Of a DNA stretch of 50,348 bases, positions 16,921 through 24,966 are shown in pieces. The translations under genes and the position numbers were made by a program. The notes beneath the pieces were generated by a model. The model made no database searches and was not told where the DNA came from. It saw only the letters and a list, made by a program, of their open reading frames with translations. Positions within the stretch are counted from its first letter, which is position 1; every line of letters starts with the position of its first letter. Source of the stretch: Pseudomonas fontis (GTDB lineage Bacteria; Pseudomonadota; Gammaproteobacteria; Pseudomonadales; Pseudomonadaceae); contig NZ_JAMDGY010000057.1 in assembly GCF_028656955.1 (NCBI RefSeq), positions 1 through 50,348 of the forward strand, given 5' to 3'.

Positions 16921-19016
16921 TGCAGGAAGCCGCCGAACTGCCGCTGCCGCCGCTTCGCGAAGACCTGCGCCTGAGCGAAGCCGCCAGCGCGGCCAACGGC
17001 GAGCCTGCCTGGGTGATCCAGGACACCGTGATCAACCGCTTCTACCGCATCGGCTGGCTGGAGTTCGAGTGCCTGTTGCGCTGGGGGCAGACACCTCAGC
17101 AGATCTGCGAGCAGGTTGGCGCGGACACTGCGCTCAAACCTGAGGTCGAACAGGTCCTTGAACTTCGCCGCTTCCTCGAACATCACCAGTTGCTGCGCAG
17201 TGGCCCCGAAGGGCTGGCTCGCCTCCAGGCCAGGGAGTCGGGCAAAACCTGGCTGAGCTGGAACTGGTGGTTGCACCATTACCTGTTCTTCCGGATCCCG
17301 TTGCTGCGCCCGCAGCGCTTTCTGGTCGGGCTCAGCCAATTGCTCGCGCCACTGTTTACCCGCACTGCCGCGCTGTTGGTCGTGGCCCTGAGCGTGCTGG
17401 GCATCGTGCTGGTGCTGCACCAGTGGGACACCTTCGTCAGCTCGGTGGTCGAGTCGTTTTCCACCGAAGGGCTGTTCAGCTTTGCCCTGGCACTGATCGT
17501 CGCCAAGACCCTGCACGAGCTGGGTCACGCCCTGGTGGCCACGCGGCTGGGGCTGCGCGTCGGCCATATGGGCATCGCCTTCGTGGTGCTCTGGCCGATG
17601 CTCTACACCGACACCGGCGAGAGCTGGAAGCTGCGCAGCGCGCGGCAGCGCCTGGCCATCGCCTCGGCCGGGATCATCACCGAGTTGTCCCTGGCCGGGC
17701 TGGCCACCCTGGGCTGGGCGCTCTGCGAGCCGGGGGCGATGCGCAATGCCCTGCTCTACCTGGCCACTACCAGCTGGGCCCTGTCCCTGGCGCTGAATGC
17801 CAGCCCGTTCATGCGTTTCGATGGCTATTTCATCCTGTCTGACCTGCTCGACTTCCCCAACCTGCACGAACGCTCATCGGCCTTGGCGCGGGTCAGCCTG
17901 CGCCGGGGTTTGTTGGGAATGCAGGAGCCCTGGCCGGAGGCCTTCAGCCCCGGACACAGGCGTTTGCTGATCGGCTTTGCGATGGTCACCTGGCTGTATC
18001 GACTGGTGCTGTTTTTGGGGATCGCCTATGCGGTGTACGTGTTCTTCTTCAAGCTGCTCGGCATTGTGCTGTTCATTGTCGAGCTGTCGTGGTTCATCGC
18101 CATGCCGATAATCCGCGAGCTGAAATACTGGTTCACCCATCGCCAGAACATCGCCTCCGGGCGTCGGCGCCTCTTGCTGGGTGTCCTGGCGCTGGGCGTG
18201 TTGCTGCTGGCCGTACCTTGGCGCACGGAAATCGACGCCTATGGCGTCGCCCGCACTGAGCACCAGTGGCGGGTATACGCGCCCTACCCTGCGCGCTTGA
18301 AGTCGATCAGCCCCGAGGGCCAGGTCGGCGCCAACGCCACCCTGGTGGTGCTTGACGCCCCGGACATCAGTTCGCGTGTCAGCAGCAGCGAGGCCAATGT
18401 GCGCAGCTATGAAGCGCGTCTGTCCGGGCTGATCGCCGACCCTGGCGGTGCGGCTGAACAGACCGCCACGCGCCAGCGCATGCGCGTGCAGGTCGAAGAA
18501 GCCCAGGCAGCGCGTTCGGAAATCGCCCGGTTGACCTTGCAGGCGCCCTTCGCCGGGCTCTGGCAGGACGTCAACCCGGGCTGGCAAGCCGGCCAATGGG
18601 TCGGCACTCGTGAACCACTGGGGATTCTCGTCGACCCTTCCAGCTGGCAGATCGACGCCTATGTCGCGCAGGACCAGGTGCAGCACCTGGCCACTGGCGA
18701 TGCCGTGCGTTTCTACCCGGACGGCCAGCCAGTGCCGCTCGACGGCAAGGTAGTGGCCATCGGCAGCACGCGTACCGCGCAATTGTCCCACCGCATGCTC
18801 GCCTCGCATTTTGGCGGGCCTTTGGCCACCGGCACCCAGGACAACGCCCTGACCCCGACTGCCTCGCTGTTCCATGTACTGGTGCAACTCGAGCAGCCGC
18901 TGGCCAGTGGCCGGGAAACCCGTGGGCACCTGAAAATTCGCGGCGAACGCCGCAGCCTGCTGGCAGATGGCGCTACGCATCTGCTGGCAGTGGTGATGCG
19001 TGAAAGCGGGTTCTGA
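16920..19016 (+). CDS. PqqD-like / site-2 protease (M50) / lipoyl-adaptor fusion protein
   Basis: This is a 698-residue polytopic protein. Residues about 28-95 resemble PqqD-like peptide-binding domains ('WVIQDTVINRFYRIGWLEFE...'). The membrane core carries the intact zinc motif HELGH (His199, Glu200, His203). It also has the distal NASPFMRFDGY motif with Asn293 and Asp301, the usual third-ligand region of site-2 proteases. After a helix at about 415-435 comes a periplasmic HlyD-like segment with two lipoyl halves and a barrel (about 440-698). Its start overlaps the previous stop by one base. Intact catalytic residues suggest intramembrane proteolysis or a derived transport role. The target is probably the giant protein, but that is inferred from position. 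Confidence 0.85.
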   Translation: MQEAAELPLPPLREDLRLSEAASAANGEPAWVIQDTVINRFYRIGWLEFECLLRWGQTPQQICEQVGADTALKPEVEQVLELRRFLEHHQLLRSGPEGLARLQARESGKTWLSWNWWLHHYLFFRIPLLRPQRFLVGLSQLLAPLFTRTAALLVVALSVLGIVLVLHQWDTFVSSVVESFSTEGLFSFALALIVAKTLHELGHALVATRLGLRVGHMGIAFVVLWPMLYTDTGESWKLRSARQRLAIASAGIITELSLAGLATLGWALCEPGAMRNALLYLATTSWALSLALNASPFMRFDGYFILSDLLDFPNLHERSSALARVSLRRGLLGMQEPWPEAFSPGHRRLLIGFAMVTWLYRLVLFLGIAYAVYVFFFKLLGIVLFIVELSWFIAMPIIRELKYWFTHRQNIASGRRRLLLGVLALGVLLLAVPWRTEIDAYGVARTEHQWRVYAPYPARLKSISPEGQVGANATLVVLDAPDISSRVSSSEANVRSYEARLSGLIADPGGAAEQTATRQRMRVQVEEAQAARSEIARLTLQAPFAGLWQDVNPGWQAGQWVGTREPLGILVDPSSWQIDAYVAQDQVQHLATGDAVRFYPDGQPVPLDGKVVAIGSTRTAQLSHRMLASHFGGPLATGTQDNALTPTASLFHVLVQLEQPLASGRETRGHLKIRGERRSLLADGATHLLAVVMRESGF

Positions 19017-19052
19017 CGCCCTACCCTTTAAAACAATGGAGATGACCTCTGC

Positions 19053-19826
19053 ATGAAACCCACACGTTTGACCGTCACACTGGGTGTCGCGGTGCTGGTG
19101 CTGGCAGGCTGCTCTTCAACCTCGCAACCCGGGCGCAGCACCAGCCTGGGCGAAGACGTGAAAGGCTCGGGCTTTCTCGGTGAAAGCACCTATGCGCTGA
19201 TGAAGGAAGGCAAGGACGGCGAGGCGCTGCGCTTGTACCGCAACCCCAAGTACGCAACACCGGCCAGTTTCGCCCGCTATGAAAAGGTGCTGCTCGACCC
19301 GGTCAAACTCTACGCCGGGCCCAAATCGAAACTGCATGAGGCCCCGCAGGAGCAAGCCACGGCCATTGCCCAGGGCTTCTACAATCAGCTGCACGACAAA
19401 CTTGCCAAGGACTACCAGATGGTCGACGTGGCGGGGCCAGACACCTTGCACATTTCCGTGGCCATCGTCGATGCCGAGCAAGCGGACTCCTCGCTCAAGG
19501 CCGCCTCCTACATTCCCATCCCTCTCGGGCTGCCAGGCGCCAAGGCGGCGGCCATGCAAACGGCCTCGCAGACCATGGGCAAGCCACCCTTCACTGGCCA
19601 GGTGGCCATCGAGGGCAAAATGGCCGACGCGCAGACCGGTGAAATCATCGCTGCCGAGATCGACCGTCGTGTCGGCTCACGGCGCCCGATCATCGGCCTG
19701 TTCGAAAGCAACACCTACGACAACTGGAGTGACGTCACCGAGGCGGAACGCTATTGGGCCGAGCAATTGCGCTACCGCATGTGCATGCGCCGTGCCGCGA
19801 GCAATTGCGTGGCGGCCAGCGAATAG
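19053..19826 (+). CDS. DUF3313-family lipoprotein
   Basis: This 257-residue protein has an N-terminal signal and lipobox LAGC (Cys21), so it is a predicted outer-membrane or periplasm-anchored lipoprotein. The body matches DUF3313: 'SGFLGE..YALMKEG' near the start, 'YEKVLLDPV' in the middle and a late 'GEIIAAEIDRR' strand. A GGAG site precedes the ATG. It lies 36 bases after the M50 fusion gene and is the last gene before the terminator at 19841-19884. A role in assembling or anchoring the surface machinery is a guess from context. Confidence 0.82.
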   Translation: MKPTRLTVTLGVAVLVLAGCSSTSQPGRSTSLGEDVKGSGFLGESTYALMKEGKDGEALRLYRNPKYATPASFARYEKVLLDPVKLYAGPKSKLHEAPQEQATAIAQGFYNQLHDKLAKDYQMVDVAGPDTLHISVAIVDAEQADSSLKAASYIPIPLGLPGAKAAAMQTASQTMGKPPFTGQVAIEGKMADAQTGEIIAAEIDRRVGSRRPIIGLFESNTYDNWSDVTEAERYWAEQLRYRMCMRRAASNCVAASE

Positions 19827-19840
19827 GCCTCCTGAGTTGC

Positions 19841-19884
19841 AAAAAACCCGCAAGGAGTACATTTGTACTCCTTGCGGGTTTTTT
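19841..19884. terminator. Bidirectional rho-independent terminator
   Basis: A perfect 21-base inverted repeat (19841-19861 and 19864-19884) has a two-base loop. It has six As on one side and six Ts on the other, so it can terminate both the plus-strand export locus and the convergent minus-strand gene at 19891-20322. Confidence 0.95.
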
Positions 19885-19890
19885 GTTACT

Positions 19891-20322
19891 TCAACGCCAG
19901 TGCAGGTTCAGCGTGGCCGGTGCCTGGCTGTTCACCGTAACCGCCTGTTTGCTCTGCTCACCCTCGAAACTGGCGAGCACCTGGTAGTGGCCTGCCGGCA
20001 ATTTCACATACACCAGCGGGCCGACGTCCTGCAGGGTCAGCACGGGGTTGCCGTTGGCGGACTGGACCGTCAGGTCCACACCACTCAGGTACTTGTTGTC
20101 CACGCCACTGGACAGGGTGATGTGCAAGTTGTAGCCGGATGTCTGCTGCAAGGTTCTCGACTCATCCTCGCCGATACCGCCTTGCACGTAGGCAATGCCG
20201 TTCTGCTCCATGGGCTGCAGGTGCACGGCAGACGGGTCGATGGGGGCGTCGGGGGGGTATTCGGCAGCGCTCAGGGTGCCGGCCAAGAGCATCAACACGA
20301 GCAGGGATTGCGCGAATTTCAT
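19891..20322 (-). CDS. Small secreted protein, carboxypeptidase-regulatory-like fold
   Basis: This 143-residue protein has a signal peptide cleaved near residue 19-20 (LSAAEYPP). A conserved N-terminal segment with 'GGIGEDE' is followed by a beta-sandwich-like C-terminal half. That half ends in 'VYVKLPAGHYQVLASFEGEQSKQAVTV', the pattern of carboxypeptidase-regulatory or PEGA-type domains. A GGAGG site precedes the ATG. It is a single gene, convergent with the export locus and divergent from the alcohol dehydrogenase. Function unknown; periplasmic or exported. Confidence 0.78.
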   Translation of the reverse strand: MKFAQSLLVLMLLAGTLSAAEYPPDAPIDPSAVHLQPMEQNGIAYVQGGIGEDESRTLQQTSGYNLHITLSSGVDNKYLSGVDLTVQSANGNPVLTLQDVGPLVYVKLPAGHYQVLASFEGEQSKQAVTVNSQAPATLNLHWR

Positions 20323-20461
20323 GATCTGACCTCCACAAGGGAATTTCAGCTCCTATTCTCATTCGGGTCGCCCTGGCGGAACCAACCGCGCATCACCACA
20401 CGAGCGGGCCCGATAAAGGTGCGACAACGCCCATCACAGCGAATTCAACGAAGAGGTGACC

Positions 20462-21508
20462 ATGCAGACTTTTGGCTACGCCGCGAAAACCGCCGACGCG
20501 CGCCTTGCGCCCTTCACCTTCGAGCGCCGCGCCCTGCGGCCCAATGATGTGGCAATGGAGATCCTCTATTGCGGCGTTTGCCACTCCGACCTGCACCAGG
20601 CGCGCAATGACTGGGGCTTCAGCCGCTATCCCATCGTCCCGGGCCATGAAATCGTCGGTCGGGTGACGGCCGTAGGCCCCGAGGTCACCCGCTACAAAGT
20701 GGGCGATGCGGTGGCCGTGGGCTGCATGGTCGACTCGTGCCAGCAGTGCGACCAGTGCCGCAAGGGTGAAGAGCAGCTGTGCCGCGAGAGCAATACGCAG
20801 ACCTACAACGGCCTGGACAGAATTACCCGTGAACCGACCCTGGGCGGGTACGCCAAGCATCTCGTCGTGCGCGAGGAGTTCGTCCTGCGCGTGCCTGCCG
20901 GCCTGGACCTGGCCAAGGCCGCCCCGCTGCTGTGCGCCGGCATTACCACGTACTCGCCGCTGCGCACCTGGAATGTCGGGCCGGGCAGCCGGGTGGCGGT
21001 AGTTGGCCTCGGCGGGCTTGGGCACATGGCGGTGAAACTGGCGGCCGGCATGGGCGCCGATGTCACGGTATTGAGCCGAACCCCGGACAAGCTGGTGGAT
21101 GCGCTGGAACTGGGTGCGGATGCCCTGCTGGTGTCGAGTGATGCCAAGGCCATGAGTGCGGCCAAGTCCAGCTTTGACCTGATCATCGACACCATTCCGG
21201 TGCGCCATGATGTGTCGCCTTACATGATGCTGCTGGACGTGGATGCGACGCTGGTGATCGTCGGCCAGGTTGGCCCGATCGATGAGCAATCGACCTTTCC
21301 GATGATCCTCGGTCGACGCCGGCTGGCGGGGTCACCGATTGGGGGGATCGCCCAGACCCAGGAGATGCTCGATTTCTGTGCGAAGAAGAACATCCTGCCG
21401 GACTGCGAGATGATTCGCATGGACGAGATCAACGAGGCGTTTGAACGCATGGAGCGCTCTGATGTGCGCTATCGGTTCGTGATTGATATGGCATCGCTGA
21501 AGGAGTAG
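20462..21508 (+). CDS. Zinc-dependent NAD(P) alcohol dehydrogenase, YahK/cinnamyl-alcohol type
   Basis: This 348-residue medium-chain dehydrogenase has catalytic zinc residues in 'CGVCHSDLH' and 'PGHEIVG'. The structural zinc is bound by the four-Cys motif 'CQQCDQCRKGEEQLC', and the nucleotide fold is marked by 'VVGLGGLGHMAVKLA'. Length and motifs fit E. coli YahK/YjgB-type aldehyde reductases, which reduce a broad range of aldehydes with NADPH. I chose the ATG at 20462 after GAGGTG; an in-frame GTG lies six bases upstream. It appears monocistronic and is followed by palindromic repeats. Confidence 0.9.
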   Translation: MQTFGYAAKTADARLAPFTFERRALRPNDVAMEILYCGVCHSDLHQARNDWGFSRYPIVPGHEIVGRVTAVGPEVTRYKVGDAVAVGCMVDSCQQCDQCRKGEEQLCRESNTQTYNGLDRITREPTLGGYAKHLVVREEFVLRVPAGLDLAKAAPLLCAGITTYSPLRTWNVGPGSRVAVVGLGGLGHMAVKLAAGMGADVTVLSRTPDKLVDALELGADALLVSSDAKAMSAAKSSFDLIIDTIPVRHDVSPYMMLLDVDATLVIVGQVGPIDEQSTFPMILGRRRLAGSPIGGIAQTQEMLDFCAKKNILPDCEMIRMDEINEAFERMERSDVRYRFVIDMASLKE

Positions 21509-21539
21509 CGGTGATGGTTTGGTGGGCCTCATCGTCCAT

Positions 21540-21616
21540 GTAGCCGCTGCCCAGAGGCTGCGCTGGAGCCCGTGAGGGCTCCCAAAGGCGGCGCGCCCCC
21601 TGACGGCAGCGGCTAC
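21540..21616. repeat. Compound palindrome, REP-like
   Basis: An outer perfect 12-base inverted repeat (GTAGCCGCTGCC at 21540-21551, its complement at 21605-21616) encloses an inner perfect hairpin, GGAGCCC-GTGA-GGGCTCC (21565-21582). It lies just after the alcohol dehydrogenase gene and could act as a transcription or mRNA-stability element. Confidence 0.75.
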
Positions 21617-21662
21617 GTTTGCCAGTGATCGGCCGCAAAGCGGTCGCTAGTCATTCAGGCTT

Positions 21663-21735
21663 ATCGCCGGCAAGGCCGGCTCCCACAAAGATTGCATGCA
21701 CCGCTTACTCTGTGGGAGCTGGCCTTGCCAGCGAT
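21663..21735. repeat. Inverted pair of Pseudomonas REP elements
   Basis: ATCGCCGGCAAGGCCGGCTC...CACA (21663-21687) and the opposing copy TGTGGGAGCTGGCCTTGCCA... (21711-21735) form a head-to-head pair separated by 23 bases. This is the classical arrangement between convergent Pseudomonas genes. It lies between the alcohol dehydrogenase and the convergent dehydratase gene. Confidence 0.85.
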
Positions 21736-21769
21736 CTGCCGCGCAGCGGCAGCGGCAGCGGCTACACCA

Positions 21770-22687
21770 TCAGCTCACCGCGCGCCATTCGCGGATCTGG
21801 TCCAGCGTCGCAGTCACCCCGCCACACACCACCACCAACACTTTCTCGTACTGCTTGAGCGCTGAGCTTGGCGCATAGGCCAGCGCCAACGCGGCGCCAC
21901 AGGCGGGTTCGACCAGAATTCGATGGTCACTCAGGAACCGTTCACACGCCTCCAGCGCCTGGCCATCGCTGAGCACATGGCTGATCACCGGACGCGACTG
22001 GCTTAGCTCGAACGCCCGTTGGCACACCTGTTTCGCCGCCAACGAGGTGGCGTAGGTCTTCACCGAGTCCAGGGCAACCCGCTGCTTTTGAGCCATGGCC
22101 GCCGCCAACGACGCAGCGCCCGCGGTCTCTACGGCAAATACGGGGACATCGTCCCAGCCTTGACGGGCCATGCCTTCACAGACCCCAGCAAACAAACCAC
22201 CACCACCCACCGACAACACCACGGCGTCCGGTTTGAAGCCGGCTGCGGCCACTTCGTCGATCATCGTCGAGTGCCCTTGCCACAGCAATGGATCATCGAA
22301 GGGGTGAATGAACGCATCCTCCCCACCCAGCAGCGACAGCGCCAACTCATTCGCTTCGTGCCAGGTCGCGCCATGCACAATGACCTCGGCATTCTCCTGT
22401 GCGATCAGTTGCCGAGCCCGCTCGGTGGTGGTTTGTGGAACGACGATGGTCACCGGGATGCCCAGGCAGCGCCCGGCATAGGCCACGGCGATACCGGCGT
22501 TGCCACCGGATGAAGAGACGAAGCGGCGCTTGCCTTGCTTGGCGAAGGTTTCGCAGGCCAAGCCAATACCGCGCAGCTTGAACGAGCCACTCGGCTGCAG
22601 GGCGTCCAGTTTCAGCCAGACCTCCTGGCCGCTGGCCAAGCTCAAGGGACGCGATGCGATCAGGGGTGTTTGCAGGTGCAGACTCAT
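21770..22687 (-). CDS. PLP-dependent serine/threonine dehydratase-like enzyme
   Basis: This 305-residue fold-type II PLP enzyme has the Schiff-base lysine in 'SGSFKLRG', the phosphate/cofactor-contact loop 'SSSGGNAG' and the glycine-rich 'SVGGGGLFAG'. It is short, with no C-terminal ACT regulatory domain, like catabolic serine dehydratases of the SDH/Cha1 group. It would convert a hydroxy-amino acid to a 2-keto acid and ammonia through an enamine intermediate. It is last in a four-gene run; the RidA gene ends 15 bases upstream, which fits removal of that enamine. The exact substrate (L-Ser, L-Thr or another hydroxy amino acid) is not readable from sequence. Confidence 0.87.
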   Translation of the reverse strand: MSLHLQTPLIASRPLSLASGQEVWLKLDALQPSGSFKLRGIGLACETFAKQGKRRFVSSSGGNAGIAVAYAGRCLGIPVTIVVPQTTTERARQLIAQENAEVIVHGATWHEANELALSLLGGEDAFIHPFDDPLLWQGHSTMIDEVAAAGFKPDAVVLSVGGGGLFAGVCEGMARQGWDDVPVFAVETAGAASLAAAMAQKQRVALDSVKTYATSLAAKQVCQRAFELSQSRPVISHVLSDGQALEACERFLSDHRILVEPACGAALALAYAPSSALKQYEKVLVVVCGGVTATLDQIREWRAVS

Positions 22688-22702
22688 GGGGCGGGCTCCG
22701 GG

Positions 22703-23170
22703 TCAGGCCAATTCGACGATCAGTTCAATTTCGACACAGGCACCCAGCGGAATCTGGCTGGCACCGAACGCACTGCGCGCATGCTGGCCGCATTCACCGA
22801 ACACTTCGCCGAACAGCTCCGAGCAGCCGTTGGCTACCAGGTGCTGTTCGGTGTAGTCCGCCGCGCTGTTGACCAGGCACATCATCTTGACCACCTTGCG
22901 CACGCGCTTGAGGTCACCGGTTGCCGCCTGCAAGGTGCCCAGCAGGTCGATGGCCACCGCACGCGCCGCCTGCTTGCCTGTGGCGGTGTCGACATTGCGG
23001 CCCAGTTGGCCGACCCAGGGTTTGCCCTGTTGCTTGGCAATATGCCCGGAAATGAACAGCAAGTTGCCGGTCTGAACCCAGGTCTGGTACGCCGCAGCAG
23101 GCGCTGCTGGGGCCTGAAGTTCGATCCCCAGTTGCGCGATTTTTTCGTAGAGGGAAGCGGAAGCCGTCAT
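22703..23170 (-). CDS. RidA-family (YjgF/UK114) protein
   Basis: This 155-residue protein is longer than the ~130 residues of canonical RidA and belongs to the subgroup with 'LFISGHIAKQQGKPWVGQLG'. It ends with the family's 'ECGQHARSAFGASQIPLGACVEIELI'-type strand, including the usual Arg before the final strand. RidA proteins form trimers and hydrolyse reactive enamine/imine intermediates made by PLP enzymes. It lies between a PhzF-like gene and the dehydratase gene it probably supports. Confidence 0.88.
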   Translation of the reverse strand: MTASASLYEKIAQLGIELQAPAAPAAAYQTWVQTGNLLFISGHIAKQQGKPWVGQLGRNVDTATGKQAARAVAIDLLGTLQAATGDLKRVRKVVKMMCLVNSAADYTEQHLVANGCSELFGEVFGECGQHARSAFGASQIPLGACVEIELIVELA

Positions 23171-23211
23171 TGTTTCTCACCTTGTATGAATCGTTCGGGT
23201 ATGAAAGTGCA

Positions 23212-23994
23212 CTACAGGTAGAGCGTTCCGCGCAGGTACAGCGCCGCCTGGCCACTGATGATCACCCGGCCGTTGTCGCGCACTTCACAGCGCAACTGAC
23301 CTTGTCGGGCCCCGCCCTGGCGAGCGTTGAGCAGGTTCTTGCCCAGGCGCTGCGACCAGTAGCGCGCCAACGAGGTATGCGCAGAACCGGTAACCGGGTC
23401 TTCGTTGACCCCCACCCGTGGGCCGAACCAGCGCGAGACGATGTCGTGCTCGACGCCCGGTGCGGATACGCAAATGCCGCGCACGTCGAACTGCGCCAGT
23501 GCCGCGATATCCGGCGTCAGCAAGTCGATCACCTGGGCGTCCCTGACGATGACGAAGAAGTCATCGGCGTAGTGCAGTGATTCGATATCGCACCCCAGCG
23601 CTGCGGCCAGTGCTGGCGGCACCTCGAGCGGCTGAGGGTTGCCGAGGGGGAAGTCCATGGCGAGCAACGCGCCATTGCGGCTGACTCGCAGCTCACCGCT
23701 GCGGGTAAAGAAGCGCAGGGTTTCGGCGGTTTCGCCCAGTTCGTTGAACAACACCCAGGCCGCCGCGAGCGTGGCATGCCCACACAGGTCGACTTCAACC
23801 GCCGGGGTGAACCAGCGCAGCCGGTAGCCCTCGCCTTCGCGAACGAAATAGGCGGTTTCCGACAGGTTGTTCTCTTCGGCGATGCGTTGCAGGGTGACGT
23901 CGTCCAGCCAGCTTTCGAGCGGGCAAACCGCTGCTGGGTTGCCGCCGAGCACGCGGTCGGTGAAGGCATCGACCTGATAGATAGGTAACTGCAT
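23212..23994 (-). CDS. PhzF-family isomerase/epimerase-like protein
   Basis: This 260-residue protein of the PhzF/diaminopimelate-epimerase fold carries 'YQVDAFTDRVLGGNPAAVC' at the N-terminus. The expected catalytic Glu is in 'NNLSETAYFV', followed by 'GHATLAAAWVLF' and the C-terminal 'NEDPVTGSAHTSLARYW'. No phenazine genes are nearby, so a phenazine role is unlikely; most homologues have unknown substrates. A GGAG site precedes the ATG. It is 9 bases downstream of the regulator gene and upstream of the RidA and dehydratase genes, so it is probably part of hydroxy-amino-acid or D-amino-acid catabolism. Confidence 0.88.
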   Translation of the reverse strand: MQLPIYQVDAFTDRVLGGNPAAVCPLESWLDDVTLQRIAEENNLSETAYFVREGEGYRLRWFTPAVEVDLCGHATLAAAWVLFNELGETAETLRFFTRSGELRVSRNGALLAMDFPLGNPQPLEVPPALAAALGCDIESLHYADDFFVIVRDAQVIDLLTPDIAALAQFDVRGICVSAPGVEHDIVSRWFGPRVGVNEDPVTGSAHTSLARYWSQRLGKNLLNARQGGARQGQLRCEVRDNGRVIISGQAALYLRGTLYL

Positions 23995-24003
23995 GAAGGC
24001 TCC

Positions 24004-24681
24004 TCAGCCGTTGCGAATCGCTTCGAGGTAGTTGTAGATCGTGTAGCGGGTCACCCCCAGCGCGGCGGCGGCCTTCTCGACGGAACCCTTGACGATGAAC
24101 AGGCCGCCGTCCTGCATCTGGCGCACCGCCTCGATTTTTTGTGCCTTGCCGAAGCGTTTGCCGCTGTGGCGGGCGTCCTGCAGGGCGTTGTCGATGATCT
24201 GCGCCATGAGTTGCTCCAAATCCGGCTGTTCGGCAGGCTCCGGCGCCGGCACCTGGGCAGTGGCCAGCAGTTGCTCAAGGCATGCCTGGGCAGCGGTGAT
24301 GCCGCTCAGGTCGGTGTTGATGCACAAGCTGGCATAGGGCTCGCCCTGGGCGTCGCGAAAGACTGCCGTGGCGCTGCGCAGAGTTTTGCCATCGCGGCTG
24401 CGGGTCGGGTAGTTCTCGACAACCACCGGCTCACTGCTGCCTTTTTCGCGGGCGGCGTGCAGCACGGCATTGAAACCCAGGTCTTCCTGCGGGCCGGCGA
24501 GCACCGGGCTGCCCACCGAGCGGCCGCTGATATGGCCGTTGACGATGGCGATCACCGAGTGCTCCGGGCACGTCAGGTCATGCAGGATGATCTCGGTATT
24601 GCGGCCCAGCACACTGCCGAGCATCTGCACCGTGGCGCGCAGCACTCCCAGGACAAGCTGGCGTTCGGGTTGTTGAGGCAT
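24004..24681 (-). CDS. YheO/DauR-like transcriptional regulator (PAS + HTH)
   Basis: This 225-residue regulator has an N-terminal YheO-like PAS domain (about 10-125: 'LGSVLGRNTEIILHD', 'GHISGRSVGSP'). Its C-terminal helix-turn-helix has 'VEKAAAALGVTRYTIYNYLEAIR'. Relatives include DauR, the repressor of D-arginine use in P. aeruginosa. I chose the ATG at 24681 after TGGAG at good spacing; a start 36 bases upstream is possible but adds residues unlike the family. It heads the regulator-PhzF-RidA-dehydratase operon. A four-half-site operator-like array lies just upstream at 24714-24748, so autoregulation is likely. Confidence 0.87.
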   Translation of the reverse strand: MPQQPERQLVLGVLRATVQMLGSVLGRNTEIILHDLTCPEHSVIAIVNGHISGRSVGSPVLAGPQEDLGFNAVLHAAREKGSSEPVVVENYPTRSRDGKTLRSATAVFRDAQGEPYASLCINTDLSGITAAQACLEQLLATAQVPAPEPAEQPDLEQLMAQIIDNALQDARHSGKRFGKAQKIEAVRQMQDGGLFIVKGSVEKAAAALGVTRYTIYNYLEAIRNG

Positions 24682-24713
24682 CTTGGACTCCAGTGGAATA
24701 GGCTCTGACAATA

Positions 24714-24748
24714 TCAACGTACAGTTGAATATTCAACATTTGTGTTGA
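24714..24748. promoter_or_regulatory. Candidate operator: four alternating TCAAC/GTTGA half-sites
   Basis: Half-sites TCAAC (24714), GTTGA (24724), TCAAC (24733) and GTTGA (24744) alternate at about one helical turn. The central pair forms the perfect 14-base palindrome GTTGAATATTCAAC (24724-24737). The array starts 33 bases upstream of the regulator ATG, where an operator or promoter would be expected. Confidence 0.6.
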
Positions 24749-24913
24749 AATCTCCTGCCTGAACAAAGGCCAGAAATACCTTGACCCACCCCAGCCTCGG
24801 CGGTACTTTTCGCCCGCACTTTTGCATGCCTGCACAGGAGTCCTGCATTGGACAGTAGCCCTAGTCGATTGCGACAGGTTCATCCGGCGAGCTAGTCCAG
24901 CAGAACCCTTCTG

Positions 24914-24966
24914 CCACTGCCTCGCCGAACATGGCGGTCAGTGGTCTGGCGTCTCCCGCCCGGGAG
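24914..24966 (+). promoter_or_regulatory. Possible structured leader upstream of the mgtC-like gene
   Basis: Two adjacent hairpins are visible. The first is CCACTG/CAGTGG plus CGCC/GGCG (24914-24944); the second is a perfect CTCCCG-CC-CGGGAG hairpin (24953-24966) followed by a pyrimidine-rich run. About 110 bases separate them from the downstream ATG. I could not match this to a known magnesium leader. The rest of the gene-free stretch 24749-25075 shows no convincing reading frame. Confidence 0.35.

Noticed and set aside
23212..23994. Phenazine biosynthesis
   Set aside because: Only a PhzF-fold gene is present, with no other phenazine genes; the family is broad.
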